From positions 10,416,001-10,480,000 of the forward strand of contig OY756960.1 of NCBI GenBank assembly GCA_963580455.1: a DNA stretch of 64,000 nt, in the 5' to 3' direction. This DNA comes from Euonymus europaeus. Taxonomy: Eukaryota > Streptophyta > Magnoliopsida > Celastrales > Celastraceae. The translations under genes were made by a program, and so were the position numbers. The notes under the pieces are model-generated. The model ran no database searches. It was given only the letters and a program-made list of their open reading frames with translations, and was not told the DNA's origin. Below, one piece after another: positions 50,496 to 63,616 of the stretch (its first letter is position 1; each line of letters starts with the position of its first letter).

Positions 50496-51617
50496 GAGTA
50501 TAAGCTTCCTAGATTATTTCGATGCCGAAACACCAACTTTCTATGACAAATGGATAAAAACCGTTAAAAGCTACTCCATAGATAGAGTTGAGCAACTTCG
50601 GACCATGAAAGTTGCTCGGTGTACACTTTTTAGTGTTCTTCTATGTCAAATTTTACGAGTATAACTTCCTAAATTATTTCGATTCCAAAACACCAACTTT
50701 CTATGCCAAATGGACAAAAACCGTTAAAGCTCCTCCATAGATAGAGTTGAGCAACTTCGGACCATGAAAGTTGCTCGGTGTACACTTTTTATTGTTCTTC
50801 TATGTTAAATTTTACGAGTATAACTTCCTAGATTATTTCGATTCCAAAACACCAACTTTCTTTGAAAAATGGGCAAAAACCGTTAAAAGCTCATCCATAG
50901 ATAGAGTTTAGCAACTTCGGACCATAAAAGTTGCTCGGTGTACACTTTTTATTGTTCTTTTATGTCAAATTTTACGAGTATAAGCTTCCTAGATTATTTC
51001 GATACCAAAAGACCACCTTTCTTCTACAAATTAACAAAAACCGATAAAAGCTCCACCATAGATAGAGTTGAGCAACTTCGGACCATCAAAGTTGCTCTGT
51101 ATACACATTTTATTGTTCTTTTATGTCAAATTTTAAGAGTATAACTTCCTAGATTATTTCGATTCCAAAACACCAACTTTCTTTGAAAAATGGCCAAAAA
51201 CCGTTAAAAGCTCATCCATGGATAGAGTTTAGCAACTTCGGACCATGAAAGTTGCTCGGTGTACACTTTTTAGTGTTCTTCTATGTCAAATTTTACGAGT
51301 ATAACTTCCTAGATTATTTCGATTCCAAAACACCAACTTTCTTTGAAAAATGGACAAAAACCGTTAAAAGCTCATCCATAGATAGTGTTTAGCAACTTCG
51401 GACCATAAAAGTTGCTCGGTGTACACTTTTTATTGTTCTTCTATGTCATATTTTACGAGTATAAGCTTCCTAGATAATTTTGATGCCAAAAGACCACCTT
51501 TCTTCGACAAATGAACAAAAACCGATAAAAGCTCCACCATAGATAGAAGTGAACAACTTCGGACCATCAAAGTTGCTCGGTGTACACTTTTTATTGTTCT
51601 TCTTTGTCAAATTTTAT
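50496..51617 (+). repeat. 7-monomer HOR (1122 bp), copy 3
   Basis: Same order. Here the monomer before I ends in the ordinary tttattgttc. A' has tggccaaaaacc, and B has cctagataatttt. Confidence 0.88.
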
Positions 51618-52899
51618 GAGTATAAGCTTCCTAGATTATTTCGATGCCGAAACACCAACTTTCTATGACAAATGGATAAAAACCGTTAAAAGCTACTCCA
51701 TAGATAGAGTTGAGCAACTTCGGACCATGAAAGTTGCTCGGTGTACACTTTTTAGTGTTCTTCTATGTCAAATTTTACGAGTATGACTTCCTAAATTATT
51801 TCGATTCCAAAACACCAACTTTCTATGCCAAATGGACAAAAACCGTTAAAGCTCCTCCATAGATAGAGTTGAGCAACTTCGGACCATGAAAGTTGCTCGG
51901 TGTACACATTTTATTGTTCTTTTATGTCAAATTTTACGAGTATAACTTCGTAGATTATTTCGATGCCAAAACACTACATATCTATGTCAAATGGACAAAA
52001 ACCGTTAAAAGCTCCTCCCTAGATGGAGTTGAGCAACTTCGGACCATGAAAGTTGCTCGGTGTAAACTTTTTATTGTTCTTCTATGTCAAATTTTACGAG
52101 TATAATCTTCCTACATTATTTCGATGCCAAAAGACCACCTTTCTTCGACAAATGAACAAAAACCGATAAAAGCTCCACCATTGATAGAGTTGAGCAACTT
52201 CGGACCATCAAAGTAGCTCGGTGTACACATTTTATTATTCTTTTATGTCAAATTTTACGAGTATAACTTCCTAGATTATTTCGATGCCAAAACACCAACT
52301 TTCTATGTCAATTGGACAAAACCGTTAAAAGCTCCTCCATAGATAGAGTTGAGCAACTTCGGACCATCAATGTTGCTCGGTGTACACTTTTTATTGTTCT
52401 TCTATGTCAAATTTTACGTGTATAAGCTTCCTAGATTATTTCGATTCCAAAACACCAACTTTCTATGCCAAATGGACAAAAACCGTTAAAGCTCATCCAT
52501 AGATAGAGTTGAGCAACTTCGGACCATGAAAGTTGCTCGGTGTACACTTTTTATTGTTCTTCTATGTCAAATTTTACGAGTATAACTTCCTAGATTATTT
52601 CGATTCCAAAACACCAACTTTCTTTGAAAAATGGACAAAAACCGTTAAAAGCTCATCCATAGATAGAGTTTAGCAACTTCGGACCATAAAAGTTGCTCGG
52701 TGTACACTTTTTATTGTTCTTTCTATGTCAAATTTTCTGAGTATAAGCTTCCTAGATTATTTTGATGCCAAAAGACCACCTTTCTTCGACAAATGAACAA
52801 AAACCGATAAAAGCTCCACCATAGATAGAGTTGAGCAACTTCGGACCATCAAAGTTGCTCGGTGTACACATTTTATTGTTCTTTTATGTCAAATTTTAC
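51618..52899 (+). repeat. Mixed run F' H E B2 J L A B
   Basis: Eight monomers. The H E part matches the 15-mer at 21-25 kb, and B2-J-L-A matches 31-32 kb and 35 kb. The tail of A has one extra T (gttctttctatg) and an aattttctgag change. Confidence 0.75.
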
Positions 52900-54021
52900 G
52901 AGTATAACTTCCTAGATTATTTCGATTCCAAAACACCAACTTTCTATGAAAAATGGACAAAAACCGTTAAAAGCTCATCCATAGATAGAGTTGAGCAACT
53001 TCGGACCATCAATGTTGCTCGGTGTACACTTTTTATTGTTCTTCTATGTCCAATTTTACGTGTATAAGCTTCCTAGATTACTTCGATGCTAAAACACCTC
53101 ATATATATGCCAAATGGACAAAAACCGTTAAAAGCCCCTCCATAGATAGAGTTGAGAAAATTCGGACCATGAAAGTTGCTCGGTGTTCAATTTTTATTGT
53201 TCTTCTATGTCAAATTTTACGAGTATAAGCTTCGTAGATTATTTCGATGCCAAAACACTACATATCTATGCCAAATGGACAAAAACCGTTAAAAGCTCCT
53301 CCCTAGATGGAGTTGAGCAACTTCGGACCATGAAAGTTGCTCGGTGTACACTTTTTATTGTTCTTCTATGTTAAATTTTACGAGTATAACTTCCTAGATT
53401 ATTTCGATTCCAAAACACCAACTTTCTTTGAAAAATGGGCAAAAACCGTTAAAAGCTCATCCATGGATAGAGTTTAGCAACTTCGGACAATAAAAGTTGC
53501 TCGGTGTACAACCTTTATTGTTCTTCTATGTCAAATTTTACGAGTATAACTTCCTAGATTTTTTCGATTCCAAAACACCACCTTTCTATGAAAAATGGAG
53601 AAAAACCATTAAAATCTTCTCCATAGAAAGAGTTGAGCAACTTCGAACCATGAAAGTTGCTCGGTGTACACTTTTTATTGTACTTCTTTGTCAAATTTTA
53701 TGGGTATAAGCTTCCTACATTTTTTCGATGCCGAAACACCAACTTTCTATGACAAATGGATAAAAACCGTTAAAAGCTCCTCCATAGATGGAGTTGAGCA
53801 ACTGCGGACCATGAAAGTTGCTCGGTGTACACTTTTTAGTGTTCTTCTATGTCAAATTTTACGAGTATAACTTCCTAAATTATTTCGATTCCAAAACACC
53901 AACTTTCTATGCCGAATGGACAAAAACCGTTAAAGCTCCTCCATAGATAGAGTTGAGCAACTTCGGACCATGAAAGTTGCTCGGTGTACACTTTTTATTG
54001 TTCTTCTATGTTAAATTTTAC
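52900..54021 (+). repeat. Seven-monomer block C D E A' G F H, copy 1
   Basis: 1122 bp, recurring at +3678. Shared marks include tatgtccaatttt at the end of C and gatgctaaaacacc in D. This order differs from the 1122-bp 7-mer at 48 kb despite equal length. Confidence 0.82.
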
Positions 54022-56577
54022 GAGTATAACTTCCTAAATTATTTCGATTCCAAAACACCAACTTTCTATGCCAAATGAACAAAAACCGTTAAAGCTCCTC
54101 CATAGATAGAGTTGAGCAACTTCGGACCATCAAAGTTGCTCGGTATACACATTTTATTGTTCTTTTATGTCAAATTTTACGAGTATAACTTCGTAGATTA
54201 TTTCGATGCCAAAACACTACATATCTATGCCAAATGGACAAAAACCGTTAAAAGCTCCTCCCTAGATGGAGTTGAGCAACTTCGGACCATGAAAGTTGCT
54301 CGGTGTAAACTTTTTATTGTTCTTCTATGTCAAATTTTACGAGTATAACTTCCTAGATTATTTCGATTCCAAAACACCAACTTTCTTTGAAAAATGGGCA
54401 AAAACCGTTAAAAGCTCATCCATGGATAGAGTTTAGCAACTTCGGACCATCAATGTTGCTCGATGTACACTTTTTATTGTTCTTCTATGTCAAATTTTAC
54501 GAGTATAATCTTCCTACATTATTTCGATGCCAAAAGACCACCTTTCTTCGACAAATGAACAAAAACCGATAAAAGCTCCACCATAGATAGAGTTGAGCAA
54601 CTTCGGACCATCAAAGTAGCTCGGTGTACACATTTTATTATTCTTTTATGTCAAATTTTACGAGTATAACTTCCTAGATTATTTCGATGCCAAAACACCA
54701 ACTTTCTATGTCAATTGGACAAAACCGTTAAAAGCTCCTCCATAGATAGAGTTGAGCAACTTCGGACCATCAATGTTGCTCGGTGTACACTTTTTATTGT
54801 TCTTCTATGTCAAATTTTACGTGTATAAGCTTCCTAGATTATTTCGATTCCAAAACACCAACTTTCTATGCCAAATGGACAAAAACCGTTAAAGCTCCTC
54901 CATAGATAGAGTTGAGCAACTTCGGACCATCAATGTTGCTCGGTGTACACTTTTTATTGTTCTTCTATGTCAAATTTTACGTGTATAAGCTATCTAGATT
55001 ATTTCGATTCCAAAACACCAACTTTCTATGCCAAATGGACAAAAACCGTTAAAGCTCCTTCATAGATAGAGTTGAGCAACTTCGGACCATCAAAGTTGCT
55101 CGGTGTACACATTTTATTGTTCTTTTATGTCAAATTTTACGAGTATAATCTTCCTAGATTATTTCGATGCCAAAAGACCACCTTTCTTCGACAAATGAAC
55201 AAAAACCGATAAAAGCTCCACCATAGATAGAGTTGAGCAACTTCGGGCCATGAAAGTTTCTCGGTGTACACTTTTTAGTGTTCTTCTATGTCAAATTTTA
55301 CGAGTATAACTTCCTAAACTATTTCGATTCCAAAACACCAATTTTCTATGCCAAATGAACAAAAACCGTTAAAGCTCCTCCATAGATAGAGTTGAGCAAC
55401 TTCGGACCATCAAAGTTGCTCGGTATACACATTTTATTGTTCTTTTATGTCAAATTTTACGAGTATAACTTCCTAGATTATTTCGATTCCAAAACACCAA
55501 CTTTCTACGCCAAATGGACAAAAACCGTTAAAAGCTCCTCCATAGATAGAGTTGAGCAACTTCGGACCATCAATGTTGCTCGGTGTCACTTTTTATTGTT
55601 CTTCTATGTCAAATTTTACGAGTATAACTTCCTAGATTATTTCGATTCCAAAACACCAACTTTCTATGCCAAATGGACAAAAACCGTTAAAGCTCCTCCA
55701 TAGATAGAGTTGAGCAACTTCGGACCATGAAAGTTGCTCGGTGTACACTTTTTAGTGTTCTTCTATGTCAAATTTTACGAGTATAACTTCCCAAATTATT
55801 TCGATTCCAAAACACCAACTTTCTATGCCAAATGGACAAAAACCGTTAAAGCTCCTCCATAGATAGATTTGAGCAACTTCGGACCATCAATGTTGCTCGA
55901 TGTACACTTTTTATTGTTCTTCTATGTCAAATTTTACGAGTATAATCTTCCTAAATTATTTCGATGCCAAAAGACCACCTTTCTTCGACAAATGAACAAA
56001 AACCGATAAAAGCTCCACCATAGATAGAGTTGAGCAACTTCGGACCATCAAAGTTGCTCGGTGTACACATTTTATTGTTCTTTTATGTCAAATTTTACGA
56101 GTATAACTTCCTAGATTATTTCGATGCCAAAACACCAACTTTCTATGTCAAATGGACAAAACCGTTAAAAGCTCCTCCATAGATAGAGTTGAGCAACTTC
56201 GGACCATCAATGTTGCTCGGTGTACACTTTTTATTGTTCTTCTATGTCAAATTTTACGTGTATAAGCTATCTAGATTATTTCGATTCCAAAACACCAACT
56301 TTCTATGCCAAATGGACAAAAACCGTTAAAGCTCCTCCATAGATAGAGTTGAGCAACTTCGGACCATGAAAGTTGCTCGGTGTACACTTTTTATTGTTCT
56401 TCTATGTCAAATTTTACGAGTATAACTTCCTAGATTATTTCGATTCCACAACACCAACTTTCTTTGAAAAATGGACAAAAACCGTTAAAAGCTCCACCAT
56501 AGATAGAGTTGAGCAACTTCGGACCATCAAAGTTGCTCGGTGTACACATTTTATTGTTCTTTTATGTCAAATTTTAC
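54022..56577 (+). repeat. Irregular run of 16 monomers
   Basis: Order H E A' B2 J L L B2 H C' K H2 B2 J L A. No local tandem period is evident beyond the doubled L. The C' K H2 trio is a piece of the 14-mer, and tataagctatctag marks two L monomers near 54985 and 56263. Confidence 0.72.
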
Positions 56578-57699
56578 GAGTATAACTTCCTAGATTATTT
56601 CGATTCCAAAACACCAACTTTCTATGAAAAATGGACAAAAACCGTTAAAAGCTCATCCATAGATAGAGTTGAGCAACTTCGGACCATCAATGTTGCTCGG
56701 TGTACACTTTTTATTGTTCTTCTATGTCCAATTTTACGTGTATAAGCTTCCTAGATTACTTCGATGCTAAAACACCTCATATCTATGCCAAATTGACAAA
56801 AACCGTTAAAAGCCCCTCCATAGATAGAGTTGAGAAAATTCGGACCATGAAAGTTGCTCGGTGTACACTTTTTATTGTTCTTCTATGTCAAATTTTACGA
56901 GTATAAGCTTCGTAGATTATTTCGATGCCAAAACACTACATATCTATGCCAAATGGACAAAAACCGCTAAAAACTCCTCCCTAGATGGAGTTGAGCAACT
57001 TCGGACCATGAAAGTTGCTCGGTGTACACTTTTTATTGTTCTTCTATGTTAAATTTTACGAGTATAACTTCCTAGATTATTTCGATTTCAAAACACCAAC
57101 TTTCTTTGAAAAATGGGCAAAAACCGTTAAAAGCTCATCCATGGATAGAGTTTAGCAACTTCGGACCATAAAAGTTGCTCGGTGTACAACCTTTATTGTT
57201 CTTCTATGTCAAATTTTACGAGTATAACTTCCTAGATTTTTTCGATTCCAAAACACCACCTTTCTGTGAAAAATGGAGAAAAACCATTAAAATCATCTCC
57301 ATAGATAGAGTTGAGCAACTTGGAACCATGAAAGTTGCTCGGTGTACACTTTTTATTGTTCTTCTTTGTCAAATTTTATGAGTATAAGCTTCCTAGATTA
57401 TTTCGATGCCGAAACACCAACTTTCTATGACAAATGGATAAAAACCGTTAAAAGCTCCTCCATAGATGGAGTTGAGCAACTTCGGACCATGAAAGTTGCT
57501 CGGTGTACACTTTTTAGTGTTCTTCTATGTCAAATTTTACGAGTATAACTTCCTAAATTATTTCGATTCCAAAACACCAACTTTCTATGCCAAATGGACA
57601 AAAACCGTTAAAGCTCCTCCATAGATAGAGTTGAGCAACTTCGGACCATGAAAGTTGCTCGGTGTACACTTTTTGTTGTTCTTCTATGTTAAATTTTAC
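56578..57699 (+). repeat. Seven-monomer block C D E A' G F H, copy 2
   Basis: Copy of 52900-54021 at +3678 with tatgtccaatttt and gatgctaaaacacc. Differences include ccgctaaaaac in E and ctttctgtg in G. Confidence 0.82.
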
Positions 57700-58813
57700 G
57701 AGTATAACTTCCTAGATTATTTCGATTCCAAAACACCAACTTTCTTTGAAAAATGGGCAAAACCCGTTAAAAGCTCATCCATAGAAAGAGTTTAGCAACT
57801 TCAGACCATAAAAGTTGCTCGGTGTACACTTTGTTCTTTTATGTCAAATTTTACGAGTATAAGCTTCCTAGATTATTTCGATACCAAAAGACCACCTTTC
57901 TTCTACAAATTAACAAAAATCGATAAAAGCTCCACCATAGATAGAGTTGAGCAACTTCGGACCATCAAAGTTGCTCGGTATACACATTTTATTGTTCTTT
58001 TATGTCAAATTTTACGAGTATAACTTCCTAGATTATTTCGATTCCAAAACACCAACTTTCTACGCCAAATGGAAAAAAACCTTTAAAAGCTCCTCCATAG
58101 ATAGAATTGAGCAACTTCGGACCATCAATTTTGCTCGGTGTCACTTTTTATTGTTCTTCTATGTCAAATTTTACGAGTATAACTTCCTAGATTATTTCGA
58201 TTCCAAAACACGAACTTTCTATGCCAAATGGACAAAAACCGTTAAAGCTCCTCCATAGATAGAGTTGAGCAACTTCGGACCATGAAAGTTGCTCGGTGTA
58301 CACTTTTTATTGTTCTTCTATGTCAAATTTTGCGAGTATAACTTCCTAGATTATTTCGATTCCAAAACACCAACTTTCTTTGACAAATGGACAAAAACCG
58401 TTAAAGCTCCTCCATAGATAGAGTTGAGCAACTTCGGACCATCAATGTTGCTCGGTGTACACTTCTTATTGTTCTTCTATGTCAAATTTTACGAGTATAA
58501 GCTTCCTAGATTATTTTGATGCCAAAAGACCACCTTTCTTCGACAAATGAACAAAAACCGATAAAAGCTCCACCATAGATAGAATTGAGCAACTTCGGAC
58601 CATCAAAGTTGCTCGGTGTACACATTTTATTGTTCTTTTATGTAAAATTTTACGAGTATAACTTCCTAGATTATTTCGATTCCAAAACACCAACTTTCTA
58701 TGAAAAATGGACAAAAACCGTTAAAAGCTCATCCATAGATAGAGTTGAGCAACTTCGGACCATCAATGTTGCTCGGTGTACACTTTTTATTGTTCTTCTA
58801 TGTCAAATTTTAC
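57700..58813 (+). repeat. Mixed run A' I C' K A-like B C
   Basis: Seven monomers. The first has a 5-base deletion in its tail near 57831. The A-like monomer (tttgacaaatgg, ttaaagctcctcc) is intermediate between A and K. A minus-strand open frame of 67 codons here is not a gene. Confidence 0.73.
57826..57842 (+). repeat. 5-base deletion in a monomer tail
   Basis: The tail reads acactttgttctttta where other copies read acactttttattgttc, so five bases (ttatt) are missing within a short T-rich direct repeat. It is the largest internal indel I noticed in the window. Confidence 0.75.
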
Positions 58814-60735
58814 GTGTATAAGCTTCCTAGATTACTTCGATGCAAAAACACCTCATATCTATGCCAAATGGACAAAAACCGTTAAAAGCCCCTCCATAGA
58901 TAGAGTTGAGAAAATTCGGACCATGAAAGTTGCTCGGTGTACACTTTTTATTGTTCTTCTATGTCAAATTTTACGAGTATAACTTCCTAGATTATTTCGA
59001 TTCCAAAACACCAACTTTCTTTGAAAAATGGACAAAAGCCGTTAAAAGCTCATCCATAGATAGAGTTTAGCAACTTCGGACCATAAAAGTTGCTCGGTGT
59101 ACACTTTTTATTGTTCTTCTATGTCAAATTTTACGAGTATAACTTCCCAAATTATTTCGATTCCAAAACACCAACTTTCTATGCCAAATGGACAAAAACC
59201 GTTAAAGCTCCTCCATAGATAGAGTTGAGCAACTTCGGACCATGAAAGTTGCTCGGTGTACAATTTTTATTGTTCTTCTATGTCAAATTTTACGAGTATA
59301 ACTTCCTAGATTATTTCGATTCCAAAACACCAACTTTCTTTGAAAAATGGACAAAAACCGTTAAAAGCTCATCCATGGATAGAGTTTAGCAACTTCGGAC
59401 CATAAAAGTTGCTCGGTGTACACTTTTTATTGTTCTTCTATGTCAAATTTTACGAGTATAAGCTTCCTAGATTATTTTGATGCCAAAAGACCACCTTTCT
59501 TCGACAAATGAACAAAAACCGATAAAAGCTCCGCCATAGATAGAGTTGAGCAACTTCGGACCATCAAAGTTGCTCGGTGTATACATTTTATTGTTCTTTT
59601 ATGTCAAATTTTACGAGTATAACTTCCTAGATTATTTCGATGCCAAAACACCAACTTTCTATGTCAATTGGACAAAACCGTTAAAAGCTCCTCCATAGAT
59701 AGAGTTGAGCAACTTCGGACCATCAATGTTGCTCGGTGTACACTTTTTATTGTTCTTCTATGTCAAATTTTACGTGTATAAGCTTCCCAAATTATTTCGA
59801 TTCCAAAACAACAACTTTCTATGCCAAATGGACAAAAACCGTTAAAGCTCCTCCATAGATAGAGTTGAGCAACTTCGGACCATGAAAGTTGTTCGGTGTA
59901 CACTTTTTATTGTTCTTCTATGCCAAATTTTACGAGTATAACTTCCTAGATTATTTCGATTCCAAAACACCAACTTTCTTCGACAAATGAACAAAAACCG
60001 ATAAAAGCTCCACCATAGATAGAGTTGAGCAACTTCGGACCATCAAAGTTGCTCGGTGTACACATTTTATTGTTCTTTTATGTCAAATTTTACGAGTATA
60101 ACTTCCTAGATTATTTCGATTCCAAAACACCAACTTTCTTTGAAAAATGGGCAAAAACCGTTAAAAGCTCATCCATAGATAGAGTTTAGCAACTTCGGAC
60201 CATAAAAGTTGCTCGGTGTACACTTTTTATTGTTCTTTTATGTCAAATTTTACGAGTATAAGCTTCCTAGAATATTTCGATACCAAAAGACCACCTATCT
60301 TCTACAAATTAACAAAAACCGATAAAAGCTCCACCATAGATAGAGTTGAGCAACTTCGGACCATCAAAGTTGCTCGGTATACACATTTTATTGTTCTTTT
60401 ATGTCAAATTTTACGAGTATAACTTCCTAGATTATTTCGATTCCAAAACACCAACTTTCTTTGAAAAATGGACAAAAACCGTTAAAAGCTCATCCATAGA
60501 TAGAGTTTAGCAACTTCGGACCATAAAAGTTGCTCGGTGTACACTTTTTATTATTCTTCTATGTCAAATTTTACGAGTATAAGCTTCCTAGATTATTTTG
60601 ATGCCAAAAGACCACCTTTCTTCGACAAATGAACAAAAACCGATAAAAGCTCCACCATAGATAGAATTGAGCAACTTCGGACCATCAAAGTTGCTCGGTG
60701 TACACATTTTATTGTTCTTCTATGTCAAATTTTAC
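58814..60735 (+). repeat. 12-monomer segment (1922 bp)
   Basis: Order D A H2 A B J L, hybrid, A I A B. The first seven monomers recur at +1922, including the rare gtgtatacatttt end of B (near 59577 and 61500). Confidence 0.78.
59934..60093 (+). repeat. Hybrid monomer A/B
   Basis: The 5' part gattccaaaacaccaac is class A; from tttcttcgacaaatgaac on it is class B, with ccgataaaagctccacc. The switch lies in the ctttctt stretch they share. Confidence 0.8.
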
Positions 60736-63455
60736 GTGTATAAGCTTCCCAGATTACTTCGATGCAAAAACACCTCATATCTATGCCAAATGGACAAAAA
60801 CCGTTAAAAGCCCCTCCATAGATAGAGTTGAGAAAATTCGGACCATGAAAGTTGCTCGGTGTACACTTTTTATTGTTCTTCTATGTCAAATTTTACGAGT
60901 ATAACTTCCTAGATTATTTCGATTCCAAAACACCAACTTTCTTTGAAAAATGGACAAAAACAGTTAAAAGCTCATCCATAGATAGAGTTTAGCAACTTCG
61001 GACCATAAAAGTTGCTCGGTGTACACTTTTTATTGTTCTTCTATGTCAAATTTTACGAGTATAACTTCCCAAATTATTTCGATTCCAAAACACCAACTTT
61101 CTATGCCAAATGGACAAAAACCGTTAAAGGTCCTCCATAGATAGAGTTGAGCAACTTCGGACCATGAAAGTTGCTCGGTGTACACTTTTTATTGTTCTTC
61201 TATGTCAAATTTTACGAGTATAACTTCCTAGATTATTTCGATTCCAAAACACCAACTTTCTTTGAAAAATGGACAAAAACCGTTAAAAGCTCATTCATAG
61301 ATAGAGTTTAGCAACTTCGGACCATAAAAGTTGCTCGGTGTACACTTTTTATTGTTCTTCTATGTCAAATTTTACGAGTATAAGCTTCCTAGATTATTTT
61401 GATGCCAAAAGACCACCTTTCTTCGACAAATGAACAAAAACCGATAAAAGCTCCACCATAGATAGAGTTGAGCAACTTCGGACCATCAAAGTTGCTCGGT
61501 GTATACATTTTATTGTTCTTTTATGTCAAATTTTACGAGTATAACTTCCTAGATTATTTCGATGCCAAAACACCAACTTTCTATGTCAATTGGACAAAAC
61601 CGTTTAAAGCTCCTCCATAGATAGAGTTGAGCAACTTCGGACCATCAATGTTGCTCGGTATACACTTTTTATTGTACTTCTATGTCAAATTTTACGTGTA
61701 TAAGCTTCCTAGATTATTTCGATTCAAAACACCAACTTTCTATGCCAAATGGACAAAAACCGTTAAAGCTCCTCCATAGATAGAGTTGAGCAACTTCGGA
61801 CCATGAAAGTTGCTCGGTGTACACTTTTTATTGTTCTTCTATGTCAAATTTTACGAGTATAACTTCCTAGATTATTTCGATTCCAAAACACCAACTTTCT
61901 TTGAAAAATGGACAAAAACCGTTAAAAGCTCATCCATAGATAGAGTTTAGCAACTTCGGACCATCAATGTTGCTCGGTGTACACTTTTTATTGTTCTTCT
62001 ATGTCAAATTTTACGAGTATAACTTCCCAAATTATTTCGATTCCAAAACACCAACTTTCTATGCCAAATGGACAAAAACCGTTAAAGCTCCTCCATAGAT
62101 AGAGTTGAGCAACTTCGGACCACGAAAGTTGCTCGGTGTACACTTTTTATTGTTCTTCTATGTCAAATTTTACGAGTATAACTTCTTAGATTATTTCGAT
62201 TCCAAAACACCAACTTTCTTTGAAAAATGGACAAAAACCGTTAAAAGCTCATCCATAGATAGAGTTTAGCAACTTCGGACCATAAAAGTTGCTCGGTGTA
62301 CACTTTTTATTGTTCTTCTATGTCAAATTTTACGAGTATAAGCTTCCTAGATTATTTTGATGCCAAAAGACCACCTTTCTTCGACAAATGAACAAAAACC
62401 GATAAAAGCTCCACCATAGATAGAGTTGAGCAACTTCGGAGCATCAAAGTTGCTCGGTATACACATTTTATTGTTCTTTTATGTCAAATTTTACGAGTAT
62501 AACTTCCTAGATTATTTCGATTCCAAAACACCAACTTTCTTTGAAAAATGGACAAAAACCGTTAAAAGCTCATCCATAGATAGAGTTTAGCAACTTCGGA
62601 CCATAAAAGTTGCTCGGTGTACACTTTTTATTGTTCTTCTATGTCAAATTTTACGTGTATAAGCTTCCTAGATTATTTCGATTACAAAACACAAACTTTC
62701 TATGCCAAATGGACAAAAACCGTTAAAGCTCCTCCATAGATAGAGTTGAGCAACTTCGGACCATGAAAGTTGCTCGGTGTACACTTTTTATTGTTCTTCT
62801 ATGTCAAATTTTACGAGTATAACTTCCTAGTTTATTTCGATTCCAAAACACCAACTTTCTTTGAAAAATGGACAAAAACCGTTAAAAGCTCATCCATAGA
62901 TAGAGTTTAGCAACTTCGGACCATAAAAGTTGCTCGGTGTACACTTTTTATCGTTCTTCTATGTCAAATTTTACGTGTATAAGCTTCCTAGATTATTTCG
63001 ATTCCAAAACAACAACTTTCTATGCCAAATGGACAAAAACCGTTAAAGCTCCTCCATAGATAGAGTTGAGCAACTTCGGACCATGAAAGTTGCTCGGTGT
63101 ACACCTTTAATTGTTCTTCTATGTCAAATTTTACGAGTATAACTTCCTAGATTATTTCGATTCCAAAACACCAACTTTCTTTGAAAAATGGACAAAAGCC
63201 GTTAAAAGCTCATCCATAGATAGAGTTTAGCAACTTCGGACCATAAAAGTTGCTCGGTGTACACTTTTTATTGTTCTTCTATGTCAAATTTTACGAGTAT
63301 AAGCTTCCTAGATTATTTTGATGCCAAAAGACCACCTTTCTTCGACAAATGAACAAAAACCGATAAAAGCTCCACCATAGATAGAATTGAGCAACTTCGG
63401 ACCATCAAAGTTGCTCGGTGTACACATTTTATTGTTCTTCTATGTCAAATTTTAC
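60736..63455 (+). repeat. Looser 17-monomer run
   Basis: Order D A H2 A B J L A H2 A B A L A L A B. Class A alternates with H2, L and B. Private single-base changes are frequent and long-period identity is low. No unique sequence is present. Confidence 0.75.
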
Positions 63456-63616
63456 GTGTATAAGCTTCCTAGATTACTTCGATGCAAAAACACCTCATAT
63501 CTATTCCAAATGGACAAAAACCGTTAAAAGCCCCTCCATAGATAGAGTTTAGCAACTTCGGACCATAAAAGTTGCTCGGTGTACACTTTTTATTGCTCTT
63601 CTATGTCAAATTTTAC
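63456..63616 (+). repeat. Hybrid monomer D/A
   Basis: The 5' two thirds is class D (gatgcaaaaacacctcatatc, agcccctcc) but the stem region is class A (gagtttagcaac, ccataaaag). It lacks the D-type gagaaaatt, so the inverted repeat is partly restored. Confidence 0.8.

Noticed and set aside
54387..54572. 61-codon frame with a different peptide
   Set aside because: It is another frame of A' and B2 monomers opened by chance substitutions.
58511..58714. Minus-strand open frame of 67 codons
   Set aside because: It lies across ordinary B and C monomers and depends on local single-base changes; equivalent monomers elsewhere lack it.
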